This document shows positions 53,823 through 63,700 of a stretch of 64,000 nt of DNA, one piece after another. The notes below the pieces were generated by a model. The model ran no database searches. It saw only the letters and a list, made by a program, of their open reading frames with translations, and was not told the origin of the DNA. The DNA is taken from positions 62,001 through 126,000 of the forward strand of contig NZ_JAVRHN010000009.1 of the NCBI RefSeq assembly GCF_031846645.1, written 5' to 3'. Source of the stretch: Autumnicola psychrophila. GTDB lineage: Bacteria > Bacteroidota > Bacteroidia > Flavobacteriales > Flavobacteriaceae. A program made the position numbers and the translations under genes. How positions within the stretch are numbered: the stretch's first letter is position 1; each line of letters begins with the position of its first letter.

Positions 53823-54713
53823 ATGAAAAACATAGCAGTTATAGGTGCAGGGACAATGGGCAACGGAATTGCTCATACTTTTGCACAATTTGGATATAAA
53901 GTTCAGTTAATAGATGTTTCCAAGGAAAACCTTCAGCGGGGAATGGATACTATTAACAAAAACCTGGACAGAATGGTGGCGAAGGAAAAAATTTCCGAAG
54001 CACAAAAAGAGGAAACGCTTAGCAATATAACTCAGCAAATCGACATTCCTTCAGGAGTAAAAAATGTAGATTTAATAGTAGAGGCAGCGACAGAAAATCA
54101 GGAACTGAAACTGAAAATTTTCAAGCAACTGGACGGTATTTGTTCAAAGGATACTATTTTGGCATCGAACACCTCCTCCATTTCCATTACGCAAATTGCT
54201 TCCGTGGTATCTAATCCGGAAAGGGTAATTGGGATGCACTTTATGAACCCGGTGCCGGTGATGAAACTGGTAGAAATTATCCGCGGCTATAATACCAGCG
54301 ATAACATCACCAAACAAGTAATGGAACTGTCTGAAAAGCTGAACAAAGTTCCTGTGGAAGTGAACGATTATCCCGGTTTTGTTGCAAACAGAATTTTGAT
54401 GCCCATGATTAATGAAGCTATAGAAACGCTTTACAATAGAGTCGCCGGAGTTTACGAAATCGATACGGTTATGAAACTGGGAATGGCGCACCCAATGGGT
54501 CCGCTTCAGTTAGCAGATTTCATCGGGCTCGACGTATGTTTGTCTATTCTTGAAGTGATGCATGACGGTTTTAAAAATCCGAAGTACGCTCCTTGTCCGT
54601 TGTTGGTGAATATGGTGAGAGCAGGAAAATTTGGCGTGAAGTCCGGAGAAGGTTTTTATGACTATTCAGAAAATAAAAAAGCCGAAAAAGTTTCGCCGCA
54701 GTTCAGTTCGTAA
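53823..54713 (+). CDS. 3-hydroxybutyryl-CoA dehydrogenase
   Basis: A 296-residue 3-hydroxyacyl-CoA dehydrogenase. The NAD-binding motif is AVIGAGTMGNGIAHTFAQFG; further motifs are SNTSSISITQIASVVSNPER, VIGMHFMNPVPVMKLVEIIR (catalytic His), and PVEVNDYPGFVANRILMPMI. It oxidises or forms 3-hydroxybutyryl-CoA in the cytoplasm, in fatty-acid or butanoate metabolism. I chose ATG 53823; the upstream in-frame start at 53766 lies inside the repeat element. Flanked on both sides by copies of the GGAGG repeat. Confidence 0.93.
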   Translation: MKNIAVIGAGTMGNGIAHTFAQFGYKVQLIDVSKENLQRGMDTINKNLDRMVAKEKISEAQKEETLSNITQQIDIPSGVKNVDLIVEAATENQELKLKIFKQLDGICSKDTILASNTSSISITQIASVVSNPERVIGMHFMNPVPVMKLVEIIRGYNTSDNITKQVMELSEKLNKVPVEVNDYPGFVANRILMPMINEAIETLYNRVAGVYEIDTVMKLGMAHPMGPLQLADFIGLDVCLSILEVMHDGFKNPKYAPCPLLVNMVRAGKFGVKSGEGFYDYSENKKAEKVSPQFSS

Positions 54714-54717
54714 CGAC

Positions 54718-54743
54718 ATGCCGAAAATTGCCATTTTCGGCAT
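54718..54743. repeat. perfect 11-bp stem-loop after 3-hydroxyacyl-CoA dehydrogenase
   Basis: ATGCCGAAAAT and ATTTTCGGCAT are perfectly complementary around a TGCC loop. No T run follows, so it may be a processing or stability element rather than a classic intrinsic terminator. Confidence 0.75.
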
Positions 54744-54841
54744 ACCGTCTAACGCCGGTGCCGCGGAGTTTCATGGAAAGGAATCAGAATCAGACCTTAT
54801 AGGTTTTTAAAACCTTTGAGGTCTCCCTTAAAGAAGACAGT

Positions 54842-54870
54842 CCCAAAATGGCAATTATCGACGTCCTGTC
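54842..54870. repeat. AAAATGGCAATTATCGAC intergenic repeat, copy 1
   Basis: The core AAAATGGCAATTATCGAC recurs in modified form at 58538-58564, 58681-58717, 58830-58863 and, more diverged, 58430-58455. All lie between genes. Confidence 0.6.
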
Positions 54871-54920
54871 TAAGAACTTAAGGCCGCAGGCATGGAGGAA
54901 TATTTTCCTCCAAAAACGCT

Positions 54921-54967
54921 CCTCCCCTTTTTTCAAGGGGAGGTGGCCGAAGGTCGGAGGGGTCTTT
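54921..54967. repeat. dispersed GGAGGGGTGGCCGNAGGTCGG element, copy 2
   Basis: A perfect 9-bp stem (CCTCCCCTT / AAGGGGAGG) is followed by TGGCCGAAGGTCGGAGGGG and T-rich sequence, closely matching the copy at 53746-53792. Confidence 0.7.
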
Positions 54968-55009
54968 TTCACTTTTAACTCATTAACTTTTTAACTCTAC
55001 ACACAAATC

Positions 55010-56245
55010 TTGGCAGAAATCCTTCCTTTTAAAGCAGTGCGACCGGCAAAAGCTAAAGCAGGACTTGTTGTTTCCCGCTCTTATCAGGATTATAGCAAAG
55101 CAGAAATTGCAGCTCAGCTGAAAAATAATCCCTATTCATTTTTGCACATTGTTAATCCCGAATATAGCCTTCAGGAGGAAAATGTAGGTGAAAGTCGGTT
55201 TAAAATGATTAGAGATCGCTATTTGCAGTACAAGGAAGATGGTACGTTTATCACAGACGAGGAACCATTTTACTATGTTTACAAAATTGAAACCCCGCAG
55301 AATAGCTGCTGCGGAATTATAGCTGCCGCCAGTGCCCGGGATTATGAGAAAAACATCATTAAAAGGCACGAAGATACCATAGTTCACCGCGAAATACTTT
55401 TTAAAGAATACCTGAAAACAGCTGGCTTTAACGCCGAACCTGTTTTACTTACTTTCCCGGATAACAGGAGGATCGACAACCTGATTTCAGAAACCACAAA
55501 CACCACTGCGGAATATAATTTTACCACCGGCGATGGTGAAACACATCATTTGTGGAAGATTTCAAATCCTGAAGTAGCTGAAAGTCTAAGGTCAGAATTT
55601 GCAAATATCGGCAGCCTGTACATTGCCGACGGACATCACCGGTGCGCCTCCTCTGCCCTGTTTGCCAAAGAGAGTCAAATGAATAATCCGAATCATACCG
55701 GTAAAGAACCGTACAATTATTTTTTGAGTTACATTATTTCAGAAAGTAGTTTGAAAATTAAAGGCTTCAGCAGACTTGTATCCGATCTTAATTCCCATTC
55801 TAAAGAAAAATTTCTTGTTCTTTTGAAAAAAAACTTCAGTATAGAAAATTCCGAAAAAAAAGATCTCGTACCAACAGAAAAACATCAATTCAGCATGTAT
55901 CTGGATGGCAGGTTCTATTCTCTTCACCTAAAGAAAACCGGGTACAGCCTGGATGATTCCCGCAGCAACCTGGATGCTGTAATTCTGGATGAACATATCC
56001 TGAAACCAATTCTTGGTATTCACGATCTGAGAAATGATAAAAGGATTGCTTATTTCCCCGAAAGGGACAATAATGCGGAAATTAAGCGGCAGGTGGACAG
56101 CGGAAAATTTGCCGTTGGCTTTGCAATGCTCCCTCCAGATATTGCTGAAATAAAACAAATTGCAGAGGAAAATTTGACGATGCCGCCAAAAAGTACTTAT
56201 ATTGAACCTAAACTGCGCAGCGGTTTAACAATTTACGAGTTTTGA
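55010..56245 (+). CDS. DUF1015 family protein, TTG start
   Basis: A 411-residue DUF1015 (SpoVT-unrelated, YP-type) protein. The N-terminus AEILPFKAVRPAKAKAGLVV and the segment LYIADGHHRCASSALFAKES are family hallmarks; the latter contains the conserved D-G-H-H-R. Function is unknown in general, though a cofactor or serine-kinase-related role has been suggested for distant relatives. No ATG fits; TTG at 55010 yields the expected MAEILPF start. It overlaps or abuts the yggS gene, forming a pair. Confidence 0.8.
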   Translation: MAEILPFKAVRPAKAKAGLVVSRSYQDYSKAEIAAQLKNNPYSFLHIVNPEYSLQEENVGESRFKMIRDRYLQYKEDGTFITDEEPFYYVYKIETPQNSCCGIIAAASARDYEKNIIKRHEDTIVHREILFKEYLKTAGFNAEPVLLTFPDNRRIDNLISETTNTTAEYNFTTGDGETHHLWKISNPEVAESLRSEFANIGSLYIADGHHRCASSALFAKESQMNNPNHTGKEPYNYFLSYIISESSLKIKGFSRLVSDLNSHSKEKFLVLLKKNFSIENSEKKDLVPTEKHQFSMYLDGRFYSLHLKKTGYSLDDSRSNLDAVILDEHILKPILGIHDLRNDKRIAYFPERDNNAEIKRQVDSGKFAVGFAMLPPDIAEIKQIAEENLTMPPKSTYIEPKLRSGLTIYEF

Positions 56246-56247
56246 TT

Positions 56248-56907
56248 ATGAATATCTCAGAGAATATAAAGAAATATAAAGCCAAATTACCCGAAAATAT
56301 TAAGCTAGTAGCTATTTCCAAAACCAAGCCAAACGAAGATCTTCTGGAAGCTTATGAAGCCGGTCAACGGATTTTTGGCGAAAATAAAATCCAGGAAATG
56401 ACCGATAAATGGGAAAGCCTGCCCAAAGATATCGAATGGCATATGGTTGGTCATGTTCAGCGGAATAAAGTAAAATATATGGCGCCGTTTGTTGGCCTGA
56501 TTCATGCTGTGGATAGTTTGAAGCTGTTGAAGGAAATTAACAAAAGGGCGAAAAACGAAGAGCGCGTTATAAAATGCCTTCTTCAGATAAAAATTGCCGA
56601 AGAAGATTCCAAATTCGGAATTTCAAAAGAAGAGGCGACAGAGATCCTAAATTCCGAAGCCTATCAAAAAATGGAAAATACAGAAGTAGTCGGTCTTATG
56701 GGAATGGCAACTTTTAGTGAAGATGAAAATCAGGTAAAATCAGAATTTCTGAAATTAAAAGCTATTTTTGACGACTTTAAAGAAAAGTATCCTTCAATGA
56801 AAGAACTTTCCATGGGAATGAGCGGCGATTATAAGATCGCGGTAGAATGCGGATCTACGATGGTAAGGATTGGAAGCAGTATTTTTGGGGAACGGAATTA
56901 TAATTAA
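56248..56907 (+). CDS. YggS-family pyridoxal phosphate homeostasis protein
   Basis: A 219-residue PLP-binding protein of the YggS/PROSC family. The PLP lysine lies in KLVAISKTKPNEDLLEAYEA; other motifs are GENKIQEMTDKWESLP, EWHMVGHVQRNKVKYMAPFV and ELSMGMSGDYKIAVECGSTM followed by VRIGSSIFGER. These proteins buffer cellular pyridoxal phosphate. I start at ATG 56248, 2 nt after the DUF1015 stop; a TTG at 56242 would overlap. The gene is complete. Confidence 0.93.
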   Translation: MNISENIKKYKAKLPENIKLVAISKTKPNEDLLEAYEAGQRIFGENKIQEMTDKWESLPKDIEWHMVGHVQRNKVKYMAPFVGLIHAVDSLKLLKEINKRAKNEERVIKCLLQIKIAEEDSKFGISKEEATEILNSEAYQKMENTEVVGLMGMATFSEDENQVKSEFLKLKAIFDDFKEKYPSMKELSMGMSGDYKIAVECGSTMVRIGSSIFGERNYN

Positions 56908-56921
56908 ACTAAAAGAATTTT

Positions 56922-58292
56922 TTGTACGCAGTTTTAGACATAGAAACAACAGGCGGGAAGTATAACGAAGAAGGTGTTACCGAAATCGCAGTTTACAAAT
57001 TCGATGGCCACAAAGTAGTAGACCAGTTTATTAGTCTGGTTAACCCAGAGCAGCCTATACAGCCTTTTGTAGTAAACTTAACGGGCATTAATAACGATAT
57101 GCTTCGCAGTGCCCCGAAGTTTTACGAAGTAGCCAAGCGCATTGTCGAAATCACTTCAGATTGTATCCTTGTGGCGCATAATGCAAAATTCGATTACCGG
57201 ATTTTAAGAACGGAATTCCGCAGGCTTGGTTTTGAATATGAGCGCAAATCACTTTGTACAGTAGAACTTTCGAAAAAACTTATTCCGGGTCTTCCCTCCT
57301 ACAGCCTTGGAAAGCTGGTGAGATCTTTAGGGATTCCCCTTAGTGACCGGCATCGGGCCAGTGGTGATGCACAGGCCACAGTAAAACTTTTTAAGATGTT
57401 ACTGGCTAAAGATGTAGAAAAAGACGTTCTTAAAGAGCACGTGCGGCTGGAGCCAAAGCGTAATCTGGATACGAAACTCGTTTACCTTCTGGAGGAATTA
57501 CCGGCTACAACAGGTGTTTACTACCTGCACAATGAGAACGGAGAAATTATCTATATTGGTAAAAGCAAAAACATCAGGAAACGGGTAAATCAGCATTTTA
57601 CAAACGACCATCCTAAGGCGAAGGAAATTCAAAAAGAAGTTTCTTCGGTTTCTTACGAATCCTGCGGAAATGAACTTATTGCACTGCTCAAGGAAAATCA
57701 GGAAATTAAGCACAACAAACCGAAATATAATAAAGCCCTGAAAAAGAACATTTTTAGCCATGCTTTGTATCATCATACCGATGAAAACGGCTATATCAAT
57801 TTTAAGATTGGGAGGGCAAACGGCCGTGAAAATATTACCACTTTTACCAATTTACGGCAGGCAAAAACTTTGCTGAACAATTGGGTAGAAGAACATCAAT
57901 TGTGTGAGCGGCTTTCAGGACTGGAAAATGGTACCGGAAACTGTTTTAAGTACAGTATTAAAAACTGCTGGGGAGCTTGTGTTGAAGAGGAAGCTGCATC
58001 TGAATATAATCAGCGCGCAAGGGAACTTATCAAGAAATATTCTTATGAAAGCGAGAATATGATCATTATTGACCGCGGCCGTGAAGTAGATGAAAAAACC
58101 TTTTTGTTAATTGAAGATGGTGAATTTAAAGGAATTGGATATTTTAACCTGAACCACCAGATCAATAACATCGACATTGTAAAGTCCATTATCACTCCTA
58201 TGAAAAACGACCGGGACACTCAGCATATTATTCAGAACTACCTGAGGAGAAATAAGAAGCTCAAGGTTGTGCATTTTTCTGAAGCTGAGTAA
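56922..58292 (+). CDS. DnaQ-type exonuclease fused to GIY-YIG nuclease domain
   Basis: A 456-residue fusion. Residues about 1-165 form a DEDDh 3'-5' exonuclease (YAVLDIETTGGKYNEEGVTE, VAHNAKFDYRILRTEFRRLG, HRASGDAQATVKLF), like the DNA polymerase III epsilon subunit. Residues about 195-275 form a GIY-YIG domain like the N-terminus of UvrC (TTGVYYLHNENGEIIYIGKS, HFTNDHPKAKEIQKEVSSVS). The remaining C-terminal part is conserved in such fusions but unnamed. Probably acts in DNA repair. TTG at 56922 is used because the exonuclease domain begins immediately after it. Confidence 0.85.
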   Translation: MYAVLDIETTGGKYNEEGVTEIAVYKFDGHKVVDQFISLVNPEQPIQPFVVNLTGINNDMLRSAPKFYEVAKRIVEITSDCILVAHNAKFDYRILRTEFRRLGFEYERKSLCTVELSKKLIPGLPSYSLGKLVRSLGIPLSDRHRASGDAQATVKLFKMLLAKDVEKDVLKEHVRLEPKRNLDTKLVYLLEELPATTGVYYLHNENGEIIYIGKSKNIRKRVNQHFTNDHPKAKEIQKEVSSVSYESCGNELIALLKENQEIKHNKPKYNKALKKNIFSHALYHHTDENGYINFKIGRANGRENITTFTNLRQAKTLLNNWVEEHQLCERLSGLENGTGNCFKYSIKNCWGACVEEEAASEYNQRARELIKKYSYESENMIIIDRGREVDEKTFLLIEDGEFKGIGYFNLNHQINNIDIVKSIITPMKNDRDTQHIIQNYLRRNKKLKVVHFSEAE

Positions 58293-58400
58293 TGTAATGA
58301 TTTGAAAATTTGAAAATGTGCTGATTCCCTCAGATTACTTTTGTCACACCACCATTGCACTGTCTCTCTAACAGAGCCCGCAACTCCGCTCGCAGCGACA

Positions 58401-58455
58401 TCCTGATTCCTAATTCAATTTAAGATGAAGTCTCTATAATAGCAAGTATTGACCT
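58401..58455. repeat. 55-bp direct repeat, copy A
   Basis: The first 35 bases (TCCTGATTCCTAATTCAATT, then TAAGATGAAGTCTCT) match copy B at 58799-58853 with one difference; the second part is a diverged TGGCAATTATGGACCT element. Confidence 0.8.
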
Positions 58456-58770
58456 GAAACGAGCTGATAAAGGGTATTTTCTCCCGCAGATGGCGCAGAT
58501 TTCCGCAGAGTTTTTCTTCAGAACAGTGAAGGCATTACAAAAATGGCAATTTTCTACCTTTGCCTTCATAACTTAAAATCAGAAATTTTTTTTAATTATT
58601 CGTGGATTAGTGGTGGCTAGTTACAGCAAAGAAACCGGGGGTGAGAAGACGAGACTGCTTAACCTCCGAACCAAAGAATTTCTCCAAAAATGGCAATTAT
58701 CGACTATAAGTTTTGCCACGAATGCACGAAAAACTTTTAAATGCTTCCGCAGAACCCCTTCCCGTGATTC

Positions 58771-58853
58771 TCCTGGTTCTTGCCTCCTGATTCTTGCCTC
58801 CTGGTTCCTAATTCAATTTAAGATGAAGTCTCTAATATGGCAATTATGGACCT
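58771..58853. repeat. 14-bp tandem repeat merging into 55-bp direct repeat copy B
   Basis: TCCTGRTTCTTGCC occurs at 58771-58784 and 58785-58798, followed at 58799 by TCCTGGTTCC, which begins copy B of the 55-bp repeat. Confidence 0.75.
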
Positions 58854-59005
58854 ACAGTTTTTGCTTTGTCATCCCGAACTTACTTCAGCATCTCATTTCA
58901 TTTAGTAAATTAATAACCTGAACCTTTTAACAATCTTCGTATTTCTTTACTTCGTCCCTCGTACTTCGGTTAAATTCTTTAAATTTGGAAGTCTTCTAAC
59001 ATAAA

Positions 59006-59848
59006 TTGGCATTGAAAGAAAACAGACCCACTCCAAACTGGAAACTAAAGCTTCATGAAGTAATTTATGAAGCCGATACGCCGGCAGGAAAATTCTTTGA
59101 TATTGCCCTTCTTGTGGTAATACTCATAAGTGTTGCCCTCGTGATGCTGGAAAGTGTTCCGGAATATTTTCAGAAATATTACTGGCAATTCTATGTTGCA
59201 GAATGGATAATCACTATCATTTTTACCATAGAATATATCCTGCGTATTATAAGTATCAGAAGGCCTAAGGCCTATATTTTCAGCTTCTATGGAATTGTAG
59301 ATTTACTTTCTACGTTGCCAAGCTATATAGGCTTCTTTATTGGCGGGGCAAACCTTCTATTTGCCATTAGAGCATTAAGACTGCTCAGGATTTTTAGGAT
59401 TTTGAAGATCAGCCGTTATATTGGCGAATCCAATAAACTAAAAGAAGCTCTTAGAAATAGCCGGCCTAAAATTATAGTTTTTCTTTTCGCGGTACTTATT
59501 GTGTGCATCATTGCAGGAACACTAATGCATCTTGTTGAAGGGGAGACCGGTGGATTTACCAATATCCCGCTAAGCATTTACTGGTGTATTGTCACCCTCA
59601 CTACCGTAGGATTTGGCGATATTGCTCCTGTAACGCCTTTAGGAAGATTTATTGCTTCTTTTATTATGATCACTGGCTACGGAATTATAGCAGTGCCTAC
59701 AGGAATTGTAACTTCGGAATATGGCAGAGCAAATTCTGCTGTTAAAAATACGATCAAAAACAGCCAGGTTTGTCCTGTTTGTAACGAACAGAATCACCTG
59801 GACAAAGCCGAATTTTGCCATAACTGCGGAAACAAACTCAATGCCTGA
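59006..59848 (+). CDS. voltage-gated-type potassium channel with C-terminal zinc ribbon
   Basis: A 280-residue ion channel with six membrane segments. The S4-like helix FAIRALRLLRIFRILKISRY carries regularly spaced arginines; the pore has SIYWCIVTLTTVGFGDIAP with the TVGFGD potassium filter. After the last helix a zinc ribbon follows (VCPVCNEQ and FCHNCGNKL). TTG at 59006 or 59012 is the start; no upstream ATG fits. Its end overlaps the miaA start (ATGCCTGA). The ribbon is not typical of the best known Kv-like bacterial channels. Confidence 0.88.
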   Translation: MALKENRPTPNWKLKLHEVIYEADTPAGKFFDIALLVVILISVALVMLESVPEYFQKYYWQFYVAEWIITIIFTIEYILRIISIRRPKAYIFSFYGIVDLLSTLPSYIGFFIGGANLLFAIRALRLLRIFRILKISRYIGESNKLKEALRNSRPKIIVFLFAVLIVCIIAGTLMHLVEGETGGFTNIPLSIYWCIVTLTTVGFGDIAPVTPLGRFIASFIMITGYGIIAVPTGIVTSEYGRANSAVKNTIKNSQVCPVCNEQNHLDKAEFCHNCGNKLNA

Positions 59849-60749
59849 AAATTTCCTCATTAGCATTGTCGGGCCTACTGCTATTGGTAAAACTGCACTG
59901 GGGATAAAATTAGCACAACATTTTAATACGGAAATTATTTCTGCAGACTCCCGGCAGTTCTTTAAAGAAATGCAAATTGGTACCGCAGTTCCCGAAGAAC
60001 AAGAACTGGCTGCGGCTCCGCATCATTTCATCCAGCATATTTCTGTAGAAGAGGAATATTCGGTGGGGGATTTTGAACGGGATGCCATTGCTAAACTAGA
60101 TGAACTCTTTCAGCGTAAAAAGGTTGTGGTAATGGTTGGCGGGAGCGGACTTTACGTTAAAAGTGTTATTGAGGGCCTGGATTATTTTCCGGAAGTAGAT
60201 CCACAGATTAGAGCAAATCTCAACAACGAGAGCCTGGAATATCTACAGCGAAAATTGGCAAATTTCGACCCTGACTACTACGCAAAAGTAGATACTGAGA
60301 ATCCGCACCGGCTTATCCGTGCACTGGAAATTTGTATAGGAACCGGAAAACCTTATTCTTCATTTTTAAACAGAAAAAAAGAATCCCGAAATTTCCATAG
60401 TATACAAGTAGGCCTTGTTGCTGAAAGGGAAAAAATCTATGATCGTATTAATCTTCGCGTAGATAAAATGATGGAAGCAGGTTTATTTAAAGAAGCCTCA
60501 AATCTCTTTCCAAAACGGCATCTTAACGCTCTGAACACGGTGGGTTACAAAGAACTTTTCCTGCACCTTGAAGAAAAAATTCCGCAGGAAGAAGCAGTAG
60601 CCGAAATCAAGAAAAATACCCGGCGTTTTGCGAAAAGACAATTGACCTGGTTTCGAAAAGATGATGCTATAAAATGGTTTGAAAGCACTACGCCACCTGA
60701 TGATATTATAGCTTACACAGAAGAACAAATTAAAGATTCCTTACAATAA
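59841..60749 (+). CDS. miaA: tRNA dimethylallyltransferase
   Basis: A 302-residue enzyme that attaches a dimethylallyl group to A37 of tRNAs reading UNN codons. The P-loop is ISIVGPTAIGKTALGIKLAQ, followed by IISADSRQFFKEMQIGTAVP, the GGSGLYVKSVIEGLDYFPEV region, TENPHRLIRALEICIGTGKP and the C-terminal ALNTVGYKELFLHLEE with TRRFAKRQLTWFRKD. I start at ATG 59841, which overlaps the channel gene by 8 nt. It ends convergently with the adhesin gene, overlapping by 20 nt. Confidence 0.95.
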   Translation: MPENFLISIVGPTAIGKTALGIKLAQHFNTEIISADSRQFFKEMQIGTAVPEEQELAAAPHHFIQHISVEEEYSVGDFERDAIAKLDELFQRKKVVVMVGGSGLYVKSVIEGLDYFPEVDPQIRANLNNESLEYLQRKLANFDPDYYAKVDTENPHRLIRALEICIGTGKPYSSFLNRKKESRNFHSIQVGLVAEREKIYDRINLRVDKMMEAGLFKEASNLFPKRHLNALNTVGYKELFLHLEEKIPQEEAVAEIKKNTRRFAKRQLTWFRKDDAIKWFESTTPPDDIIAYTEEQIKDSLQ

Positions 60750-63700
60750 CCCTTCGGATTAGTTCCTCTTCCCTGCCGTTTCTTAAAATCATAAGCCGAA
60801 GCACATAAACAGCAGTTTCCACCTCTCCAAGGCTCATCGCATATTCGGTAACTGTTTCGTCATAATTAATGTGACCTATAAACCTGCCGCGCATATCGTA
60901 CGCCCGTATGTTTGTAATCACCACATTGGACGGCGTATTGATTTTAAAGCTGCCATTGTTAGGGTTTGGATATACAAAAACGTAATCATCCTCATCCAGA
61001 GGGGTGCCGCAGGTTCCCAGTGGCGTATTTACAAAAACCGTAAAACTTGTGGTCGTGGCATTGTCACTCTCGTCTGTTACTGTTAAATTTACAAGGTTAG
61101 CGCCTTTATGTGAACAATTAAATTCATCCTGACTTACCTCATACCTGAGTTCATTTGAACAGTTATCTGTAGCTGTAACTATAGATTGCAAGTCTTCTTC
61201 TGTAAGAACAGCAATACCGTTCTGGTTAATATCTATTCCAATGTTATTTACAGTTACCTGCGGCTTAAAATTTTCTGCAACGGTTACAGAAAATTCGCAA
61301 AAGGTCTCTTCCCCATTTTCGGTATAGTAGAAACGCTCGCGATTAACCCCAACATCTTCGCAGGTAAAATAAGTTCTGCTAACAGAAAGTTCTCCGGAAG
61401 GATTCCCGGTGTAGACATCATCAATATTCAAATAGGCTTCTCCATTTACGTCAAGCTCCAGGGTAACACCATTTACGCAGCTTACGGGTCCATCGTCTTC
61501 TCCAATTACAGTTACAATAGTTTCACAAGTACTTGAATTTCCGGCGGCATCAGTCACCGTTAGAGTTACCATGTTATCGCCAAGATCTTCAGTCGTAAAA
61601 ATATTTTGATCGATGCTCATTTCAACAATTCCGCAGTTATCGTTAGAATTAAAGTCAAGTTCTTCCGCAGTAAGACTGGCCATACCGTCTGTAAGACTCA
61701 GTAAATATCCATCAACACAATTAGCCACCGGGGTCACATTATCTTCTAAAAACAGGTTAAATGAGCACTCGTCAGACATTCCATTTAAGGTGGCGGTAAG
61801 AGTAACTACGGTATCTTCGGAAACCATTTCACCTTCCTGCGGACTCTGGGTCACTACCGCATTGGGATTACTTACTGTCGCCATCGCTGTATAATCGGGT
61901 ACCTGAAAACTGCAATTTTCGAGCAAGGCTTCAGTCTGATCTTCAGGACACGATATTTCCACCACTTCTTCAGAAGTTAATATCAGCGGAAAACTGCAGG
62001 TAGTACTATTTGCGGAATTATCTGTTGCGGTAAGTGTAATTTCAACCTCATCCCCCGCAGAAACTGAAGTTCCCGGTGCAGGATCCTGAACGACAGTCGC
62101 TAAACCACAATTATCGGTTATCATTATTTCTTCAGCATAATCGGGTAAAATAAAAGTACCATCAGCATTTTGCTGTTCATATATTTCTTCGGGACATGCT
62201 AAGAAAGGGGCAGTTTGATCCTGCATTACCACCTGGAAGTAACATATCTGTGTCTCCTCTCCCGCAGTTGCAGTTAGCTGAATCTGCTGTGTCTCATAGA
62301 TCATCGTTCCCGGTGCGGGAGATTGTGCAATTTCCGCCGTTGTGAGGTTCACTTCGGCTAATGACCTATAATCCGGAAGTAAAAACTGACAGTTTTCATC
62401 AAAAGCCTCCACCTGGTCAATTGGGCAGTTAATATCCAGAGATGGCGTGGTGGCGGAAACATTAATAGTAACAGTGGCAATTTCTGAAACATTTTCACCA
62501 TCGTTTAACCGGTAAGTAAAGGAATCCTCCCCAGTAAAATTATCCAGCGGACTGTAAGTAAAAGAACCATCAGGATCCCTATCTACCGCACCCTGAGGAG
62601 GGCTAATAATTTCAATTTGAGGCAAATTTGCCTGATTAAAACTGTCGTTAACCAGAATTCCATTTTGTTCAGAAACATAAAACAGCTGGGAGTTGTCTTC
62701 AACAAAATACTCGTCATCTCTTGCCACCAGCCTGTCGGTGATTGCTTCTTCCTCTAAAGTAAGCTGGAAACTGCAGGAATTATCATTTCCAGAAACATCT
62801 TCTACGGTAAAAGAAATATCCTGACTTGCATAAATTATTTCTCCCGGAGCAGGAGTTTGTATGATAATAAGGTCTTCTTCTGAAGTACAATTATCTGAAA
62901 CCGCTACTTCAGCACGATAATCTGTTACTATAAAACCAACTTCAGGGTCGAAATTTGCCGTTTTAGGGTCCGGACAAGTTTCGATTTCCGGAATTTCATT
63001 ATCTATTATAGTAACTGTAAACGTACAGGTGGCGGTAAGTCCGTTTTCACCTGTAGCTGTAAAAGCAACTTCTGTAGGACCAAACGGGAAGTTATCTCCA
63101 GGACCTAAATCACTCATTAGTTGCACAGCAACAGGATTTCCTTCACTATCTGTAGCTTCCGGAACGGGAAAATGTACAACAGCTTCACATAATCCCGGAG
63201 CTGCTTCCTGTGTCATACCATTTGCACTTGGGCAATCCACAAAAGTTGGAGCAACTTCATCTGTAACTTCATTAAGTGTGAGCGTAAAAGAACATTCTTC
63301 CAGATTTCCTGAAGCATCTTCTACGGTAAAGGAGATCTGCTGGTTTCCATAAATCACTTCTCCCGGTGCAGGATCCTGAACAAGATTTTGTCGCAATTCT
63401 TCTTCATCTGTACAGGCATCTGAAACCGCTACTTCACTGCGATAGTCCAGAACTGTAAAACCGACTTCCGGATCAAAATTTGCCGTTTTTGGACCGGGAC
63501 ATGTAATTTGAGGTGCTACATCTTCGGTAACTATTACGCGTATATCACATTCCACAAAATTTCCCGCTTCATCTGTAGCTCTATAGGTGACCCTATGTTC
63601 CCCTACCGGAAAACGGTCTTCAAATCCCAAATCGCTGGTAGGTTCTACTGAAACTTCTCCGGAATTATCTGTAGCTTCAGGCATTTCAAAAGGCGCTGCC

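Larger units (their letters stand above)
58293..59005. other. 713-base repeat-rich intergenic region
   Basis: No credible gene is present; a 103-codon frame at 58610-58921 runs through repeats and has a composition unlike its neighbours. The region holds two copies of a 55-bp direct repeat (58401-58455, 58799-58853), three further modified copies of the TGGCAATTATCGAC element, and a 14-bp tandem repeat at 58771-58808. It separates the nuclease fusion from the ion channel gene. Confidence 0.7.

Noticed and set aside
58610..58921. 103-codon plus-strand frame as a small protein
   Set aside because: It runs through the direct repeats and the TGGCAATT elements and has no protein-like features.
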